Source of the DNA: Elusimicrobiota bacterium
GTDB taxonomy: Bacteria; Elusimicrobiota; Elusimicrobia; UBA1565; UBA9628
Assembly (NCBI GenBank): GCA_016194705.1
Contig: JACQAZ010000015.1
Location: 122,453 to 186,452 of the forward strand
Direction: 5' to 3'
Length of the DNA stretch: 64,000 nt
Numbering within the stretch: the first letter of the stretch is position 1; the number at the start of each line of letters is the position of its first letter. Of this stretch, positions 1 to 15,000 are shown piece by piece. A program made the translations under genes and the position numbers. The notes below the pieces were generated by a model. That model was not told the DNA's origin. It saw nothing but the letters and a program-made list of their open reading frames with translations, and ran no database searches.

Positions 1-3000
1 CCGGCCGCGTTGACCGTGACGCTGAGGCTCCCGTCGAGGAAGTCCGACCGGCTGACGAACATGTTGTAGGTTCCGGCTTGGATGCCGGGCAGGACGTAGG
101 CGCCGCCCGCGTCGGACTGGGTCAGGATCGTGCCGTTGGGGCCGAAGATCTGGACGTTCGCGCCGGGCAGCGGCGGGTTGGGCGTGACGCCGCCGTCGAA
201 GAAATGGCCGATGAGCTGCGGCACGGTCACGGTCACAATAAGACCGTCATTGTGCACTCCCGAGTTGCCGAGCTCGACGCGGACGTAGTAGATGCCGGAG
301 GCGACGCGCGCGCCGCCGTTGATCCAGGGGCTGTAGCGGCCGTCCCAGCCGATCTGGCCCAAGGTGGGCTGTCCGTAGCCCCAGCTCTCCCAGACGGGCG
401 TCGGCGCGATACCGGGCTTGAAGGGGACAGAACTGACCAGCACGTGCCAGCCTTGGTTAGGGTCTCCCAAGGTGAAGTTGATGTAGGCCACGTCGTCGCC
501 GCCGGTGCCGTTGGGCGAGATCGCGGCCGTCGTCTGTCCAGTCCCGGAGGAGAGAATCGACACCGAGACTCCGGTCAGGGCGTTGGATGCCAGCACCGAG
601 AGACCGTAGTAGAAGGTGGTCGGCTGGTTGAAATTGTAGAAGACCTCGATGTTCTTGGGGCCGGTCGACGAAGAGAGGGCGTAGTAGGTCGCCGAGGACA
701 ATCCGACGGCGATGCTGAGGCTCGCGATGCTGGTCGTCGAGGCCGCGATGCCCGTCGAGAGTCCCACCGTCGGATCGAAGACGAATGTGCTGGTCGCAAT
801 GTCGAAGCGCTTGGCGCGCAAGGTCGCGCTGAGCGTCCCCATGGCCGCCGGGACCGCGGCTTGGTTGCCGCATAGATCGAGCGCCAGCAGGTTCTGCGCG
901 TCCGAAATGACGCCCTGCGTGATCGAGAGGTACCGGTTCGACGGCTGCAGGGCCGCCGGAGGACCCGGCAGGATCTGCAGGCTCGGCGAGCCCTGGAGCA
1001 ATGCCAGCGGCGTGACCCCCGCGTTTTGGGCCTCGGTGACCGAGAAGGTCTGGGTCGAGGCGAGGCACGCGACGGGACCCTCGGTGTAGACCATATTCAC
1101 CTGCTGGCCGAGCAGGACGGAGCCCGAATTGACGCTCGCCAGCATGGAAACAGGGCTCGTCGAGACGGTAAAGGTGGCCGTCGCGGTCGTCTTGATCGTG
1201 ATGAAGGCGATCGCAGGGGGCGGGAAGTCCGGCGGGACCGTGAAGCCGAGCTTGCCGCCGACCGCGAGGCCGTTGGCCCCGCCCGTGTAGGTGATCGTCG
1301 CGCTGAAGACCGCCGCGCCCGCGGCCGCCGTGGAGGGAGAGATCGTCGCCGTGCCCTCGCCGGCGATGCCCGCCGTGCTCTGGCCCGCGTCGAACATCGA
1401 GAAGCTCACGCCCACGATACTGCCCGAGGACGGGGCGAAGACGGCTTCCGCGCCCTGGCCGCGCGGCGCGTAGAGGCCGGCGGGATTGAAGGCGTCGAAA
1501 GTGCCGCTGTTGTTGGTGTCGAGGAAGGCGCGCACGTAATAAGGGACCCCCGCGGGCACGAGGATGTCGTACGGTCCGGGTCCCGTGGGCACCACGCGGG
1601 CGGCCACGGGCTGGCCCGAGAACAAGGAATTGGACCAGAACTCGACGTGCATCTGGCCCGTCTGGGTCCCGGCGTAGGAGACGACTCCCGAGATGCCCGC
1701 AAGCACGACCGCCGATGAGGATGCGATCGTGAAGCCGATGCCGGAGGCGTTCTGGCCCGACTGCAGGAAGATCGGCGCCGCCCCAGTCACGCTCGAGCCG
1801 AAGAAGGCGGAGTCCTCGCCGGAATCGGGCCGCCCGTTGGCGTTGACGTCGACGAACCCGCCGAGGAAATAGGTCGTCCCGGTCAGGAGGTTGGTGAAAT
1901 TGAAGGGTCCCGAGCCCGGCACTGAGATGACCGACACGGGGGACACGCCGCCCGTCAGGAAGGTCGAGGTCGAGAACAGTCCCAGCAGGATCTGTCCGCC
2001 CTGCACGCCCGTGTAATTGACCGTGCCTGAAATCGAGCCCAGCGACCCCGCCGACCCGCCCAGCGTCAGCTTGAAGGTCGCCGAGGGCAAACCGGCGGCG
2101 TAGGGCGAGACTCCGATCGTGTAAAGTCCGTCGGCTGGAATCTGAAAGGCGCTGATGCGGGAGTTGCCGTTGCCGGCCCCGCCGTCGTCGTAGGAGATGA
2201 GGATGCCGTTGGAATCATAGAGCCTGACCGGGGCGTCGAAGAAGTTGACCGCGTCGTTCTCGATGGTGACCGCCTGGCCGCGGGAGCCCGAGAAGGTGTA
2301 AAGGCGCTGAAAGGCCCCGTTCTGGTCCTGCGCGCGGCAGTCGGCGGTCGTGATCGTGTCAGTGATCGAGGTCCCGAACGCGATGGGGCGGCGGTCGCAG
2401 AGGTCGAGGTTGAGGATCGTCGAACTGGACCCGCTGAAGAAGAAGCCGGTGGAGGAAGAGACGCTCACGGGCTCGCCGGCTTCGGCGATGAAGTTCGAGT
2501 TGGGGTCGATGAAAGCCCTGATCTGGTATACGCCGCCGGGCACGTTGTTGAACAGATAGGTCGAGTTCGCCGCGAACGGAGCGCTCGAGAAGCGGGTCGG
2601 CGTCGTGCCTCCCAACGGGAAGAGGAAGGCCCTCACCGTTCCCGAACTCGCCAAGCTCCCGGCGTAGGAGAGGGTTCCGAACACGGCGTTGGTCGCGTTG
2701 GCGGTCGTGATGACGACGGCGGTCCCGGAGCCGCTCTGCGCGCCGCTGGCGTTCATGTTGAACTGGACGGTGGCCCAGTCGAGGCTGGCCCCGTTGTTGA
2801 CCGCGCCCGTGACGTACACTCGGGAGGAGTCCAGGACATAGAAGCCTCCGGGGAAATCCTCGAGCGAACCGGCGGCCGTGCCGTTGAAGGTACGCGACGC
2901 CGCGAGATTGAGGGCGGGATCGTAGCGCAGCACGATATAGTCGCCGCCGTTGACCGTCGATTCGGCGGTTTCGTAGACGTAGCCGTCGGGTCCCACCTGC

Positions 3001-6000
3001 AGGTCGCCGAATCCGAAATGGGTGAGGATCGGCCCGAACGTCTTATAGTTCAGCTGCTGGAGGTTCGACGAGTTGAATTTATAGGTCGCCAAGGAGATCG
3101 GGGGCGATTGGCCGACCGGGACGAAAGACAGGAACAGGTTTCCAAGGCCGTCGACCGCCAGGGAGCCCGAGCCGCCGCCGTTGCCGGTCGGCACGCCGAG
3201 GTTCGTGATGTCCTGGGACGCCAGCAGGTTGAGGCCCGAGTCGTATTTCAACAAGGCGGCGAGCTTGCCCGGCCCCCCCGGATCGAAGGTGGCCAGGGCG
3301 TACACATACGCGGTGTTCGTGTCCACGGCGATGGCGGCCAGGCGCGTGCCGCTGCAGCTCAAGGACGAAGAGCACGCAGCGCCGGGGAAGGCGAAGGTCC
3401 CCGTCGAGATCGTCTTGAAATTCTGGTTGGGATCGATCTGGCGCAGCATCGACCCTCCCGCCTGCCCGGCCCGCACGGCGGCGTAGAGCAGGCCGCCGGA
3501 CATCGCGCTCCCGTCGACCTGCTCGCCGCCGAATGTCGCGTCGGCCGCCGTCAGCTGGATGGTCCTGATGACATGGAGGTCCGCGCCGAGCTCGAGGATC
3601 GCCGCGGTGCTCGTGCCGACTCCCGAATTCGAGACCGACCCGGGGATGTACAGGAACCGCAGGGAGGGATCGAAAATCGGGTCGTGGCCGTCGATGCTCG
3701 CGACCGTCGTCGAGGCGAGGAACACTCCGCCGGAGCTGTACTTGACGATGGAGAGGACCAGGGGACGCTGGTCGGTGAGGCCGGTGACGTAGAAGAACGG
3801 CCCCCCGGCCGTGGTCGTGTCGGCGGCGACGCTGATCCCCAGATCGGCCGCGCCTCCGTCGAAGCGGGCGCCGCCGGGCGCCGTGAAGCTGCCCGTGTAG
3901 ACGTTGAGGCTTCCGCCCGCCCCGGGATCGGTCATGAACTGGCCGGAATTGGAGAGGTTGACCGAGGGAGAACCCGGCGGCAGGATCACCGAGCCGAACT
4001 GTTCGTAGGCCTGGAAGGCCGGGTTGAAGATGCCCGAGCCGCTGGTGTCGCGGAAGGCGTCGACGAAATAGGTCCCCGGCGGAACGTTCGGGACGGTGAA
4101 TGGGAAGGACCCGGAGCCCGCCGCCGCGGGCGCAGAGAAGCTCAGCGCGGGAGCGCCCGCGTAAGTCGAGGTGCTGAACAGGCGGATCACGAAAGGCCCG
4201 CTCTGGATGCCCAGGTAGATGATGTTGCCAGTGACCGAGCCGTTGTTGAAGTTGCCGCCCCCCGTATTGGGATCGACGATCTGGACGTTCACGCCGTAGG
4301 TCGGGAAGGTGTTGGGCCCGGAAGAGACGTTGACCGGAGAGCCGAAGCACGGTCCGCCCCCGGAACAATTGGCCTGGCCGAAGACCCCGAAGGGCTCGCC
4401 GGGGTCCTGGTTGCCGTTGCCGTTGGCGTCGATAAAAGAGGCGACCGTGTAGTAAGTCGCCGCCGCGAGGAAGGGCAGGCCGAAGCCGTAGTCGGAGACC
4501 CCGGGTGTGCGCGCAATCCCCGCCTGATGGCTGGTGAAATGCCCAGAGACCCCGGGCACGAACGCCTTGACGACGATGTTCTGGTTGATGGGAGCTGCGC
4601 CCGAGTAGGTCACGACGCCGTTGATTTGGCCCGTCGGGGCGTCGAGCAGGGCGACCGTGATCACGACCTGGCTGCTGGCGGGCACGAAGACCGCTTGCTT
4701 GCTGTTGAAGTCGTTGGCGGGGATCGCCCCGTAGAAGCCGATGGGTTCCCCCATGCGGTCGTCTGGCTCGCTGTTGTTGTTGTTATCAAGGAAAGCCGCG
4801 ACGTAATAGGTGGCGCCGCCCACGACGCCGTTCTTGACGAAAGAGCCCGTCGAGGCCTGCGACAGGACGTACGGAATGAAGTTGAAGTCGGAATCCGCGG
4901 CGAAAGCCATGAGCAGCGGTCCCGTCGAGCTCCCTCCGTACGAGACCGTTCCCGAGATCGTCGAGTTGCCCGACGCCCCCGAACCCGGATCGGCGACGAA
5001 GACGCCGACCGTGGTCGTCTGGTTGGCCGTGACCGTGACCGACGAAACGGCGCCCCTGGCCTCCAACGGGTCGTTCTGTGAGTTTCCGTTGACGTCCACG
5101 AAGGCCAGGACCATGTAAGTGGTCGCCGGCGGCACGAAGGGGATGGAATAGGCGCCGGCGGCGGGGATGGTCGCGAAGGCGATCACGCTGAACTGGCCGC
5201 AGGTAGGGCAGCTCGGCGGGAAGCCGACCGAGACGACGATCGTGCCGCTTTGCGTGCCTTGGCGCACGATGGTGCCCGCGACCGTGCCGACGGCCGGGTC
5301 GGTCATGGTCAGGTTGACCGGTGCGACCGTGGACCCGTTGACCGACCTCACGCCGCCCTGGATCTGGACCGCGGTCAGCGAGGAGGCTCCCACGCCGAAG
5401 GCGCCGTTGGGCTCGCCGGCGTCCTGGCTCCCGTTGCCGTTGGCGTCGCGGAAGGCGCGCACGAAGTACTGCCCATCCGGCAGGCCGCCGACGGAGTAGG
5501 CTCCCGGGGCGGCGAAGGTCGACTGCACCACGGGGAACGCCGTCGGATCCGTTGTGTTGAAAAGTTGGATCGCGAGCTTGCCGGATTGGACGCCGCTGTA
5601 GGTCGCTGCGCCGGAGATCACACCGGAGAAGCCGCCGTTGACGCTCAGGCTCACCGTCGCCGGGCCCACGTCGAACTGATTGAAGGAAGTCGGCTCGATG
5701 AAGTAGAGGCCGGCCTGGTTCGCCGTGTAGGAAACATACGCGCCCCCGGGCCTGTTGTCGGTCGCGGCGACGGAGCCGTCGGGGCCGAGCAGGATCAGGC
5801 GGTTGGGGTAGGCCGACTGCATCTGGATCGCGATCTTCGAGCCGGTTCCGAGCGAGTTGGCCGCCCCTCCGCCGACCCGGAAGCTCATGAGGTTCGTAAA
5901 GAAGCCGCCGCCCTGGTCGAGAGCCGGGCAGCCGGCCGCCGAAAGGGTGAACGTGGAGACGGTGGGAGCTCCCAGCCCGAAAACGACGGGAGAGTGGTCG

Positions 6001-9000
6001 CAGACGGTGACCGTCGTTCCGGTCACCGAGTTGCCGCCGAAGATGTTGATCGGATACGGGTTCCCGAGTCCCCCAAGATTGCCGCCCGGTTCGCCGTCCT
6101 GCTGTTTGGCGTCGCCGTTGAGGTCGCGGAAGGCCTCGACGTAGAAGATCCCGTCGGCCAGACCCGTGAAACTGTAGGTGGACAGCGCCGTCTCGGCAAG
6201 GAAGCTCGAGATGTCGGGCGTGGCCGAGAGGCGCACGCGCATGGGGCCCGCCGAGGAACTCGCGAGGTCCTTTACCACTCCGGAGATCGTCGCGCCCAGG
6301 TACGGCGTCACGCCGATCGAGCCCGACGCAAAGCCCTGGTTGCCCGCGAAGTCCACCGCCGCGACGCGGTAGTAGTTGACCACTCCCGGGAACGGCGTGA
6401 AGTCGGTATAGGTGTTGCCCGCGACCGTCCCGGTCGTGCCGAAGACCCCGCCCGTCGAGATGGTGACGAAGGGCCCCGCGACGTTGGTCGAGCGCTGGAC
6501 CCGGAAGCCGGCGAGGTCCAACAGGGTGGAGCCGTCGGCGTTTAGGTTCGGCGCGACCCAATTGAGGACGATCTTGCCGAACGGCGTGTTCGCGGCGAGG
6601 CCGACGGGGATCGCGGGCGTCACGGTGTCGGCCGACAGCGTGAAATTGACTCCGGGATGCGCGCCGAGTCCGACGGAGGGAGCGCTCGAGGGGCTCACGT
6701 CCTCCCCGGAATGGAAGGCCCCGTCTCCGAAGACGTCGACGAAGGCGCGCACGTTGTAGTTCGTGCCGCCCGGTTCGGAGAAATAGTACGGCGAGTTTGG
6801 AAGCCTGGCGAGGTCGAAGACCGGGCTGAACGACGCGTTGGTCGAGATCTGTATCGCGATGAGGCCCTTCTGGGTCCCCGTGTACGTGAACGAACCGGAG
6901 ATCGAAGGCCCGAACCCCGCCGCGGTCGTCACGCTCCCGGTCGACGAGACGGCCGCCGCGATCCCGTTGCCGTTGAAGGCCCCGATCCCGTAGAAGTAGG
7001 GCGTCGCGGGCAGCAAGGCGGAATCCGTCGCCGAACTGCTCCCGGTCGAGAAAATCAGAGAGAAGGGACCGCCGGAGGCGGTCGCGCGAAGAATCTGGTA
7101 GACCGTTCCCGGCGTGTTTCCGTTCGCGGGCCAGGTCAGCGAGATGCTGCTCTGGGAGACTCCGGGAAAGGTCGGGGTGCCGGCCGCGGCCGCGAAGCTC
7201 GCAACCGAGGAAACCAGGACGATGGGGCCGGGCCCGAAATTGTTCTGCGCCTTGATCTTGCGGATCGCCGAAAACGTGTTGGAGGCTATCACCACATCGA
7301 TGAAGCTCAAAGACGAGCTCGAGAGGGAAACCAGCGGGGTCCCGACCGCGTTGAGCAGCTGATAATTCGTCGCCCCGATGGCGGTGTCCCAGCTCCAGCG
7401 CACTTCGATCGTCGACAACGCCACTCCCGCAAATCCCGTGACCGCCAACGGCGGGCCCGCCGGCGAGATCGTCAGGGCCTGCTGGGTCACAGCCGCCGAG
7501 CTGACCGCCAGGGGCCCGTTGACTTGCGCGAAGGCGTTGCCCGGCACGAGGGAGTCGGAGAGGTCGGTGCTGACGAAGGCCAGCACGGAGTAGTCGGTCG
7601 CCGGCGTGAGCAGTCCCACGCTGTAGGAGAAGACGCTGCCCGGGCCGGCCGCAGACAGGGAATAAACCTTCTGGTCCTCGAAGGAATAGCCGGGAGTCCC
7701 GGGAACGCCGTGGCCGACCTGCACGACCAAGTCGCCGGCCGCGGAGCCCGACGGAAAAGTGATGTCCCCGGCGAGGGCGCCGCGGTCGAAAAGCGGGATG
7801 GTCTGACCCGCGATCGAGGCGGCTGTATCAAGGAAGATCAGATTTGAGGACCCCACGAAGAGAGACGAGAGGGTCAGGTCGCCGGCCAAGCCCGCGGGCT
7901 CGGGACCGTTGGGCTCGAAGTCGCCGTTGACGTCGCGGAAGCCGAAGATGTAGTAGGTGGCCGGAGTGGGCAGCCCCGTGAAAATGTAGGCCGCGGGGTT
8001 CGGCGTCGAAATGACGCCGGCGAACTCGTCGGTGGCGTTGTCGAAGATCGCGAGCAGGAACTGGCCCACGTTCTGGACGCCCGAGTAGGTGATGCTGCCC
8101 GCAATCGACCCCGAGCCCAATGACATCGTGAAATCGACCCCCGTCACTGTCGAGCCGGAGACGAGCGACGTCGAAACGGAGCTGGGCTTCCCGGTCTGGC
8201 TCGGCGCGTTCTGGACCACGGCGTCCACGGTGTAATCGAACTGCGCCGGCAGGCCGCCCAGAGTGTAGCCGTAATACGTCGTACCCCCGACCAAGGTCAA
8301 AGTGACGGTGCTTACGATCGTGTGCGGAGACTGCGGGCAGGCGGAGCCGGTGGGCGTGAAGCAGGGTTGGATTTGGTCGGCGCGCACGAAGAGGTTGCCG
8401 GTCTGCGTGCCCAAGTAGAAGACCGTTCCCGAGATCGCGCCAGTGGTTGAGCCCGCGACCGAGAATGTCGAGAAGACCGCGCCGAAGTCGTCGAAATAGG
8501 CGCCGGAATAGTCGTTGATGGCGAGGAAGAGGCGGCCGGAGGCGGGAGAATTGAAGGGCACTCCGCCGGTCACCGGATACCAGGTCGTTCCGTTGCCCAG
8601 CGAGTCCCCGACCCTGCCGACGAGCTGGCCCTGATTCGCGGCCGGCACGATGGTGTTCTGTCCCGCCGTGCCGCCGATGCCTCCGGGCCCCGTGGAGGAC
8701 GCCGCCGAGACGTTCCAAGTCCCGACGAGGGCGTTGACGATCACCGACTGCCCGCCGGCCACGAAAAAGCCGGTGTCGACGCCGCCGCCCGAGGGCTGCT
8801 GCGCCGCGACGGCGGCCATCGTGGCGAACTTGGCCGAGGCCGTGGAGGTCGCGATCGGGTAGATTCCCTGGGCCGCGGCGGAGCCCTGCGAGAGCGTGAA
8901 GTAGCTCGTGCTCGCGATCGACATCTGGAAGTCGGGCATCGTCTGCCCTTTGAGGTCGACGGCCACGAAATAGGTCTCGCTCGTCCCGGAGAGCACCGTG

Positions 9001-12000
9001 TGCGGGTTCGGGCCCAGGATGATGACGCCGCTGGAGACGCCGGGCGGAACGTAGGTCACCGGCGCGTTGAGTTGGCCGTCGAAGGTTCCCGCGCCTCCGA
9101 CGAAGGGATTCTGGAACAGTCCGTCGCCGCCCGGACTGAGGTTGCTGTCCCACCAGAGTGTGAGGTAGAGGCCGTTCTGAGGGGCGGGTGTGGAGAGATC
9201 GACCCGGAGTGCGTTGAGGGTCAAGCTCGAGCCCGAAACCGCGACGTCCAGGCGCAGCATCGCCTGGGGCAAGGAGGAGGCCGCCATCGTGCTCGTGTAG
9301 CCGACGTAGCCTTGATGGAAGGTGAATGGATTGACGGTCGCGACCGTGAGCGTCCCGCCCGGCGCCGATGAGCCTCCCGTGATGTTGAGCAGGCCGCCGG
9401 TCGCGGCGCTGTTGGCCACCGCCGCGGTCGGGCCCGACGAGCCCGAGGCCTCGAAGGACTGAAAGGCCGAGAAGTTGGCCGTGCTCAGGACGATGTAGGC
9501 GTCCGACTGCACCGTCGTGGGCGGGGCCGGCATCGTGTAGAAGGTGGCCCCGCCTTGCGGCAGCGACGGGAAGTCGAAGGCCGCGGCCAAGGTCGAGCCC
9601 GCCACGTTCGGGGCGCCGACCCAAACGTCGGCCGAGATCGGGCCGACCTGGCTCGAATTCATCGTGATCGTGCCAGAGACGGCGCTCCAGTCGTTGATCG
9701 TGATGTCGATGGCTGACACCGTGCCGCCGGCGGGGAGGAAGACCGGGTTCGACACCATCCCTTGCGTCGGGCCGTTGCCGTAGGCGCCGCGCGGCGAGAA
9801 GCCGGTCGGGTTGCCGCTGGGGTCGCGCCAGGCGTAGATGTAGTAGGTGTTCGGAGCCTGCAGGCCCGAGATCGTGTAGCCGGTCCCCGGCTGATTGACC
9901 TGGCCGCCGAAGCTCCCGCCCTCGGCGCCGCCGGGACCGCCGGCGACGGCCTTCAGGAAAGAGCTGGGGTTGCCGTTGTTGGTGCCGAAGACGTAGCTCA
10001 TCGGTCCTGGGACGAGGCCGGGGCCGGTGTAGGCGACGATGTTGTAATTGCCCGAGCCGCCGCCGGAGTTGGTGATCGTTCCGGTGATCGAGCCCGAGGC
10101 GCCGCCGTCGGGCGACCAGAAGACGACGTGGTTGGGATCGCTGTCGAACGGCGAGCCGAATTTCGCGCCGCTGGCATCGTTGATCGTCACCGTCGATCCC
10201 GCGGCCAGGAAGCCGGCCGAGACGTTGGTCGAAACATTGTTGTCGAAGGCGACCTTAGAGAAGGCAAAGGACACGGGCGAGGGCCACGTCGGCCCGCTGA
10301 AAACGATGGAGGGGAGGGGGTTGAAGTTGGCGTTGGTGAACGACACTTTGCTGAGGTTGACGACGCTCGTCAGGCTGGAGATCTGAAGCCCGGCTGAATC
10401 GGTGACATAAGTCAGTTGGGAGTTGTTGAGGTTGATCGTTCCTTGCGTGACGGTGAAGGGGAAGGGGTCGTTGGGATTGATGGCCTGCAGCGTCGCCGTG
10501 CTCGCCCCGACGCTTCGGAAGCCTCCGCCGCCGAGGACAGAGATGCCGTTGTGGCCCAGCTGCAGAATGCCCCCGCCGGGCCCCATGTCGAAGGCGCCGC
10601 CGGCGATCCTCAGTTTGTTCTGGGAGGCGAAGGTGACGGCCCCACCCAAAGTCAGGACTCCGTTGAAGACCTCGACCTCGCTGGACACGGTCAAGGTGTA
10701 GGCCGCCGGCGCGATGGTGACCGTTCCGGTGTAAGAGGTCGTCAGCTTCAAGAGGCCCACGTTGGCGCTGTAGATGTCCCAGTTGCAGTTCTTCGACGAC
10801 ACCGAGTTATCGAAGAGCACGGTCTCGCCGGAGGCGGGCGGCTGGCTGTTGAGCCAGTTGGCGTTGATGGAGGCGTTTGAATTGACGCCGCTGTTGCCGG
10901 TCCATATCCTCGGAGTCGTGGAGACGAACACCTGGGCTCCGACCGCGATCGAGCCCGCGTTGTCGAGGTAGGAGGTGTCGTTCATGGCCAGGAACAGGTC
11001 GCCGGTCTGGCCGGCCGTGACCGTGACGCTCGAGCCCAGCTGGAACCAATTGCCGCCTCCCACGCGCCCCACGAGCGAGCCGATCTTGAGAGCAGGGTCG
11101 AGTCCGCCCAAGGTGGCGATGCCAGTCGCGTTGGTCACGCCGAAGCCGCCGGTGTTCCAGGTCCCGGTCGCGGTCACGAAGATGTTCTGGCCGCTCTGGA
11201 CCTGAAGGCCCGTGTCCAAGCCCCCCGTGCCGCCGGGGTTGGCGGTCGGCGTGGCCGCCCCCTGGGCCGCGGGGTTGGCGAAGACCAGCTGCTGGACCAC
11301 GGGCTGGCCCGACTGGATGGGGAACGCGACGGAGGGCGAGAGCCCGCCTTGGGCCAGTCCGATGTTGGCCGGGCCGGGCAAAGTCACGCCCAGCTGGCGG
11401 CCCACGGACATGCTGCTGAAGGTCACGGTCACGAAGAAATACTGCGTCGTGCCGCCGAGGATGATGGTGTACGTGCTCTGGAGCAGGGCCAAGGGCGGCG
11501 AGCCCGCGCCGAAGGGCGCGGTGGACAGCAAGGTGTCCGACGGCTTGAAGAGGCCGTCGCCGTTGTCCTGCCAGAGGCTGGCGCCGACATTGGAGGACGG
11601 GGCGTTGCCCAAGAGCCCGACGTTGACCGAGTTGAACGACGCCGCGCCGTCGGTCCAGACGCCCAGGCGCAGCAGGGGCACGTTGACGCCGTTGGTCGCC
11701 ACGGTGGAGGGCGAGATGTCCGTGCCGGCGACGAAGATCGGCGCGCCGCCGCCGGCCATGAACAGCTTGACCGACACCGCGTCGAAGTCGCCGGAGCCGT
11801 TCTTGGAAGCCCCGGTGACCACGACGTTGGAGGAATCAAGGACCGCCAGGCCGACGGTCGTGTCGGTCGAGTTGGCGGGGCCGTTGAAGGCCGAGGACAG
11901 CAGGAAATGGAGGTCGCGGTCGTACTTGACGACCCCGTAGTCGCCCTTGCCGGGGCAGGTCGCGCCGTCGCAGGCCTTGGGGTAGGCGAGGAAGACGCTT

Positions 12001-15000
12001 CCGTCGGGCGCGACTTTCACCACCTGGTTGGAGGCGTTGATGTTGTGAACCGCGTCGGCCTGCGTCGAGCTGGCGTTGGTGTAGTTGCCGAAGACGCCGT
12101 TGTAGGCCGAAACCAACGAGGCCCCTCCGGTGAGATCGGAGCAGGCGACGTAGACCTTGGTCGCGCCCGCGGCTTCGGTCGAGACCGCGATGGAGGGCTC
12201 GTTGGGGGTCAGGGCCGTGATGGTGCTGTCCCAGAGCTCGGTCAAGCCGCTCGTGTACTTCACCAGGTGGAGCTCCGAGCCCGGGTTGGTGGAGGTGGAC
12301 ACCGCCACGTACACGTTGCCCGCGGCGTCCAAAGCGATGGCGTTGCCGTCGCTGTTGAGCACCGTGCCGTCGACGTAGGTCGCCGTCGAAACGGCCGAGA
12401 GGGCCGAGTCGTACTTGATGACCTTGGCGTGGTTCTCGCTCGAGCCGCCGTCGTTGACGGTATAGAGGGAGGTGCTGAACGTGCCCATCGCGGTCACGTT
12501 GCCGATCACCGTTGTGTCCAGGTTGATGGAGGCGGTCTGAACGAGGCTCGAATTGTAGGTGGCCAGCGTGATGCTCAGGCCGGAGACGGGGTTCGACGAC
12601 TTGTCGGCGACGAAGACGGTGCCGCCGCTGCCCACCGCGATGACGGCGTCGCCCTGGTTTCCGTTGAGCGGGATCGACTGCAGGTAGTTGCCGTTGCCGT
12701 CGAGCTTGACGAGGCTCTCCAGCATCGGGGGGCTGAACGAGGAGCTCGTCGAGGACATCACGACCTCGTAGATGCTGGGCCCGGAGTTGTCGACGGCGAT
12801 GCCCGCACCGATGTCATGGAAGCCGTTGTTGCTGGCCGCGACCGCGCCTCCGGCCGCGGCGAAGTTCCCGGTGTAGGCGAAGGTGACGGCCTTGAAATCG
12901 GACGCAAAGCCCAGTCCCGACACTCCCACCGTGTCGGTCGGGAAGGCGCGCACCCGGTAGGTCACCCCCGCGCTCAGCTGCGGCGTGTCGGGCCCGGTCG
13001 AGTAGGACCAGGTCCCCGACGAGGCCCCGATGAAAGTCGCGGGGAGAAAGCTCGGGGAGCCCGTTACGAAGGCGGAGCCGTTCCAGAAGAAACTATCCGA
13101 GAGCCTCTGGATCGTCACCTGCACAGCGGTGATCGTGTTGCCGTTGAAAGCCTGGGCCGTGCCCTTGATCGTGAACAGGCTCATCACGAACGGGTTGGGC
13201 GGGAAAGTCACCGGGGAGACCGGCAGGCCGGCCCAGACGACCTCGCCGAAAGGATCGTTGGAGAACTGCGGGCCCGCCTGGGGGCCGGCGAAGTTGGTCA
13301 TCGTGATGGTCGAATTGGTCAGAAGGCTCGCGTTGACGTTGACCGCGATGCTGTTGTCGAAGAAGACCTTGGAGAAGGTCGAGACGAAGGTCCCGCCCAG
13401 GAAGTTGATGGCCGTGGCTCCCGCGCTCAAATTCAGGAAGGTCATCGACGTGACCGAGAGGACCGCGCCGGCGGACTGCGAGTTGACCTTGAGCCCGAGC
13501 TGGCAGCCCAGGATCGTGTTGGAAGTCAAGCTCAAGGGACCGGCGTGCCCGATGTCCAGGAACACGCCCGCGCCCTGCGGGCCGCCGAAGATCGTGTTGG
13601 TCGTGACGGTCAGGCCCACGCTGGCGAAGCTGAAGATCGCCTTCTGGAAGGTGCCGGTCGCGAATAGGACGCTGCCGTCGATGACCGTGCCGGTGGAGCC
13701 GAAGTTGGAGATCGCCTGCTGGCCCTGGACGTAGGAAGCGTCGATCGTGTCGGACGACCCGCTGATTGAGATGGCCTGGCCGGGACCGCCGTTGCTTGTG
13801 ACGGTGCTCTGGCGGATGGTATCGTGGCTGTCCCCGGACAGCGAGACGGCGACATCCGCCGTGTTGGAGATGAAGCTTTGGGTGATGGTGTTGTACGAAG
13901 AGCCGGTCAGGTAGAGCGCGGGGTAGCCGGCGCTATTGTTTGTGATCCTGCTCTGGCTGATCATGTTGTTGGCGGCGGGAGGCTGAAAATAGGCGCCGTA
14001 GCCGGAAGGCTCGTAGATGTAGAGGCTCGTGAGGGTGTTGGTGGAACCGTAAATGTCGACGGCATAGCCGCCGACGCCGGCGCTCGTGATCGAGCTTTGG
14101 GAGATCGTGTTGTTGTTGGAGACGTTCAGAAGGCCGAGGCCGTTCCCGTTGGGACTGGAAAGGTAGCTGAGCGTGACGGTATTGAACGAGGCGCCGCCCA
14201 CAATGGCGAGGGCGAATTTCGCGGCGCCGTTGCTGGTCACGGAACTTTGGGAGATCGCGTTGCCGCCGCCGCCCATCACCAAGGCGTCGTTGCTCGGATT
14301 GGCGACATAGCTTTGCGAGATCGTGCTGTACGCGGCGGATACGCTGAGGGCGGCGCCGCCGTTGCTGGTGATGCTGCTGAAGGTCACGGTGTCATAGACG
14401 GCTCCAGCGGTAAGATCGACGCCGCCGAAGCCTGCCGACTGGACAGAGATGGTGGAATAACCGATAAAACTGTAGCTTGAAATGCTCACCCCCACCTCGG
14501 TGATCTTCCCGCTCGGGTCCAGCAAGCTGACGCTGGAAATAGTCACGTAACCGGAGGACGCCTTGATGCCGTAGCTCATTGAATTGGCGGGAGAAATGGC
14601 GATGTGCCCGATCGTCACGCTGGCGTTGGCGATGAGGAAGGCGGCGGTCGAGAAAGCCGGCGGGCTGACCACCGGCGCCGAGCTTATGAAGGAAGGGTCG
14701 GCCAGGATCCTGACAAAGAAGCCGTTGTTCGTGACGCCCGCCACGTTGACCTGCTCGGTGTAGGTCTGCGTGTCCCGGATCACGACGCAGGCGTCGCCGC
14801 CGGCGAGGCTCGGGGGCAGGTGATTGAGCGCGACCGAGATGCTGGAATAATCCCCGCCGGCGCTTTTCTTGACGTTGAAGCCCGTTGCGCAGCCTCCCGG
14901 AAGCCCGGCACCGACGTAGCCGGGCCAAATGATGACGCCGAGCGGGTCGTTGGCGAAGCTGGGCCCCGTACGCGGCCCCGCGGCGTTGGCCATCGTGACG

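Noticed and set aside
3018..5081. Long plus-strand open frame of 687 codons, with others at 5250-6545, 11349-13667 and 13824-14480
   Set aside because: They are antisense to the giant minus-strand frame, Arg/Gly/Asp-rich without any domain, and arise because GC-rich DNA has few stops in the opposite frame.
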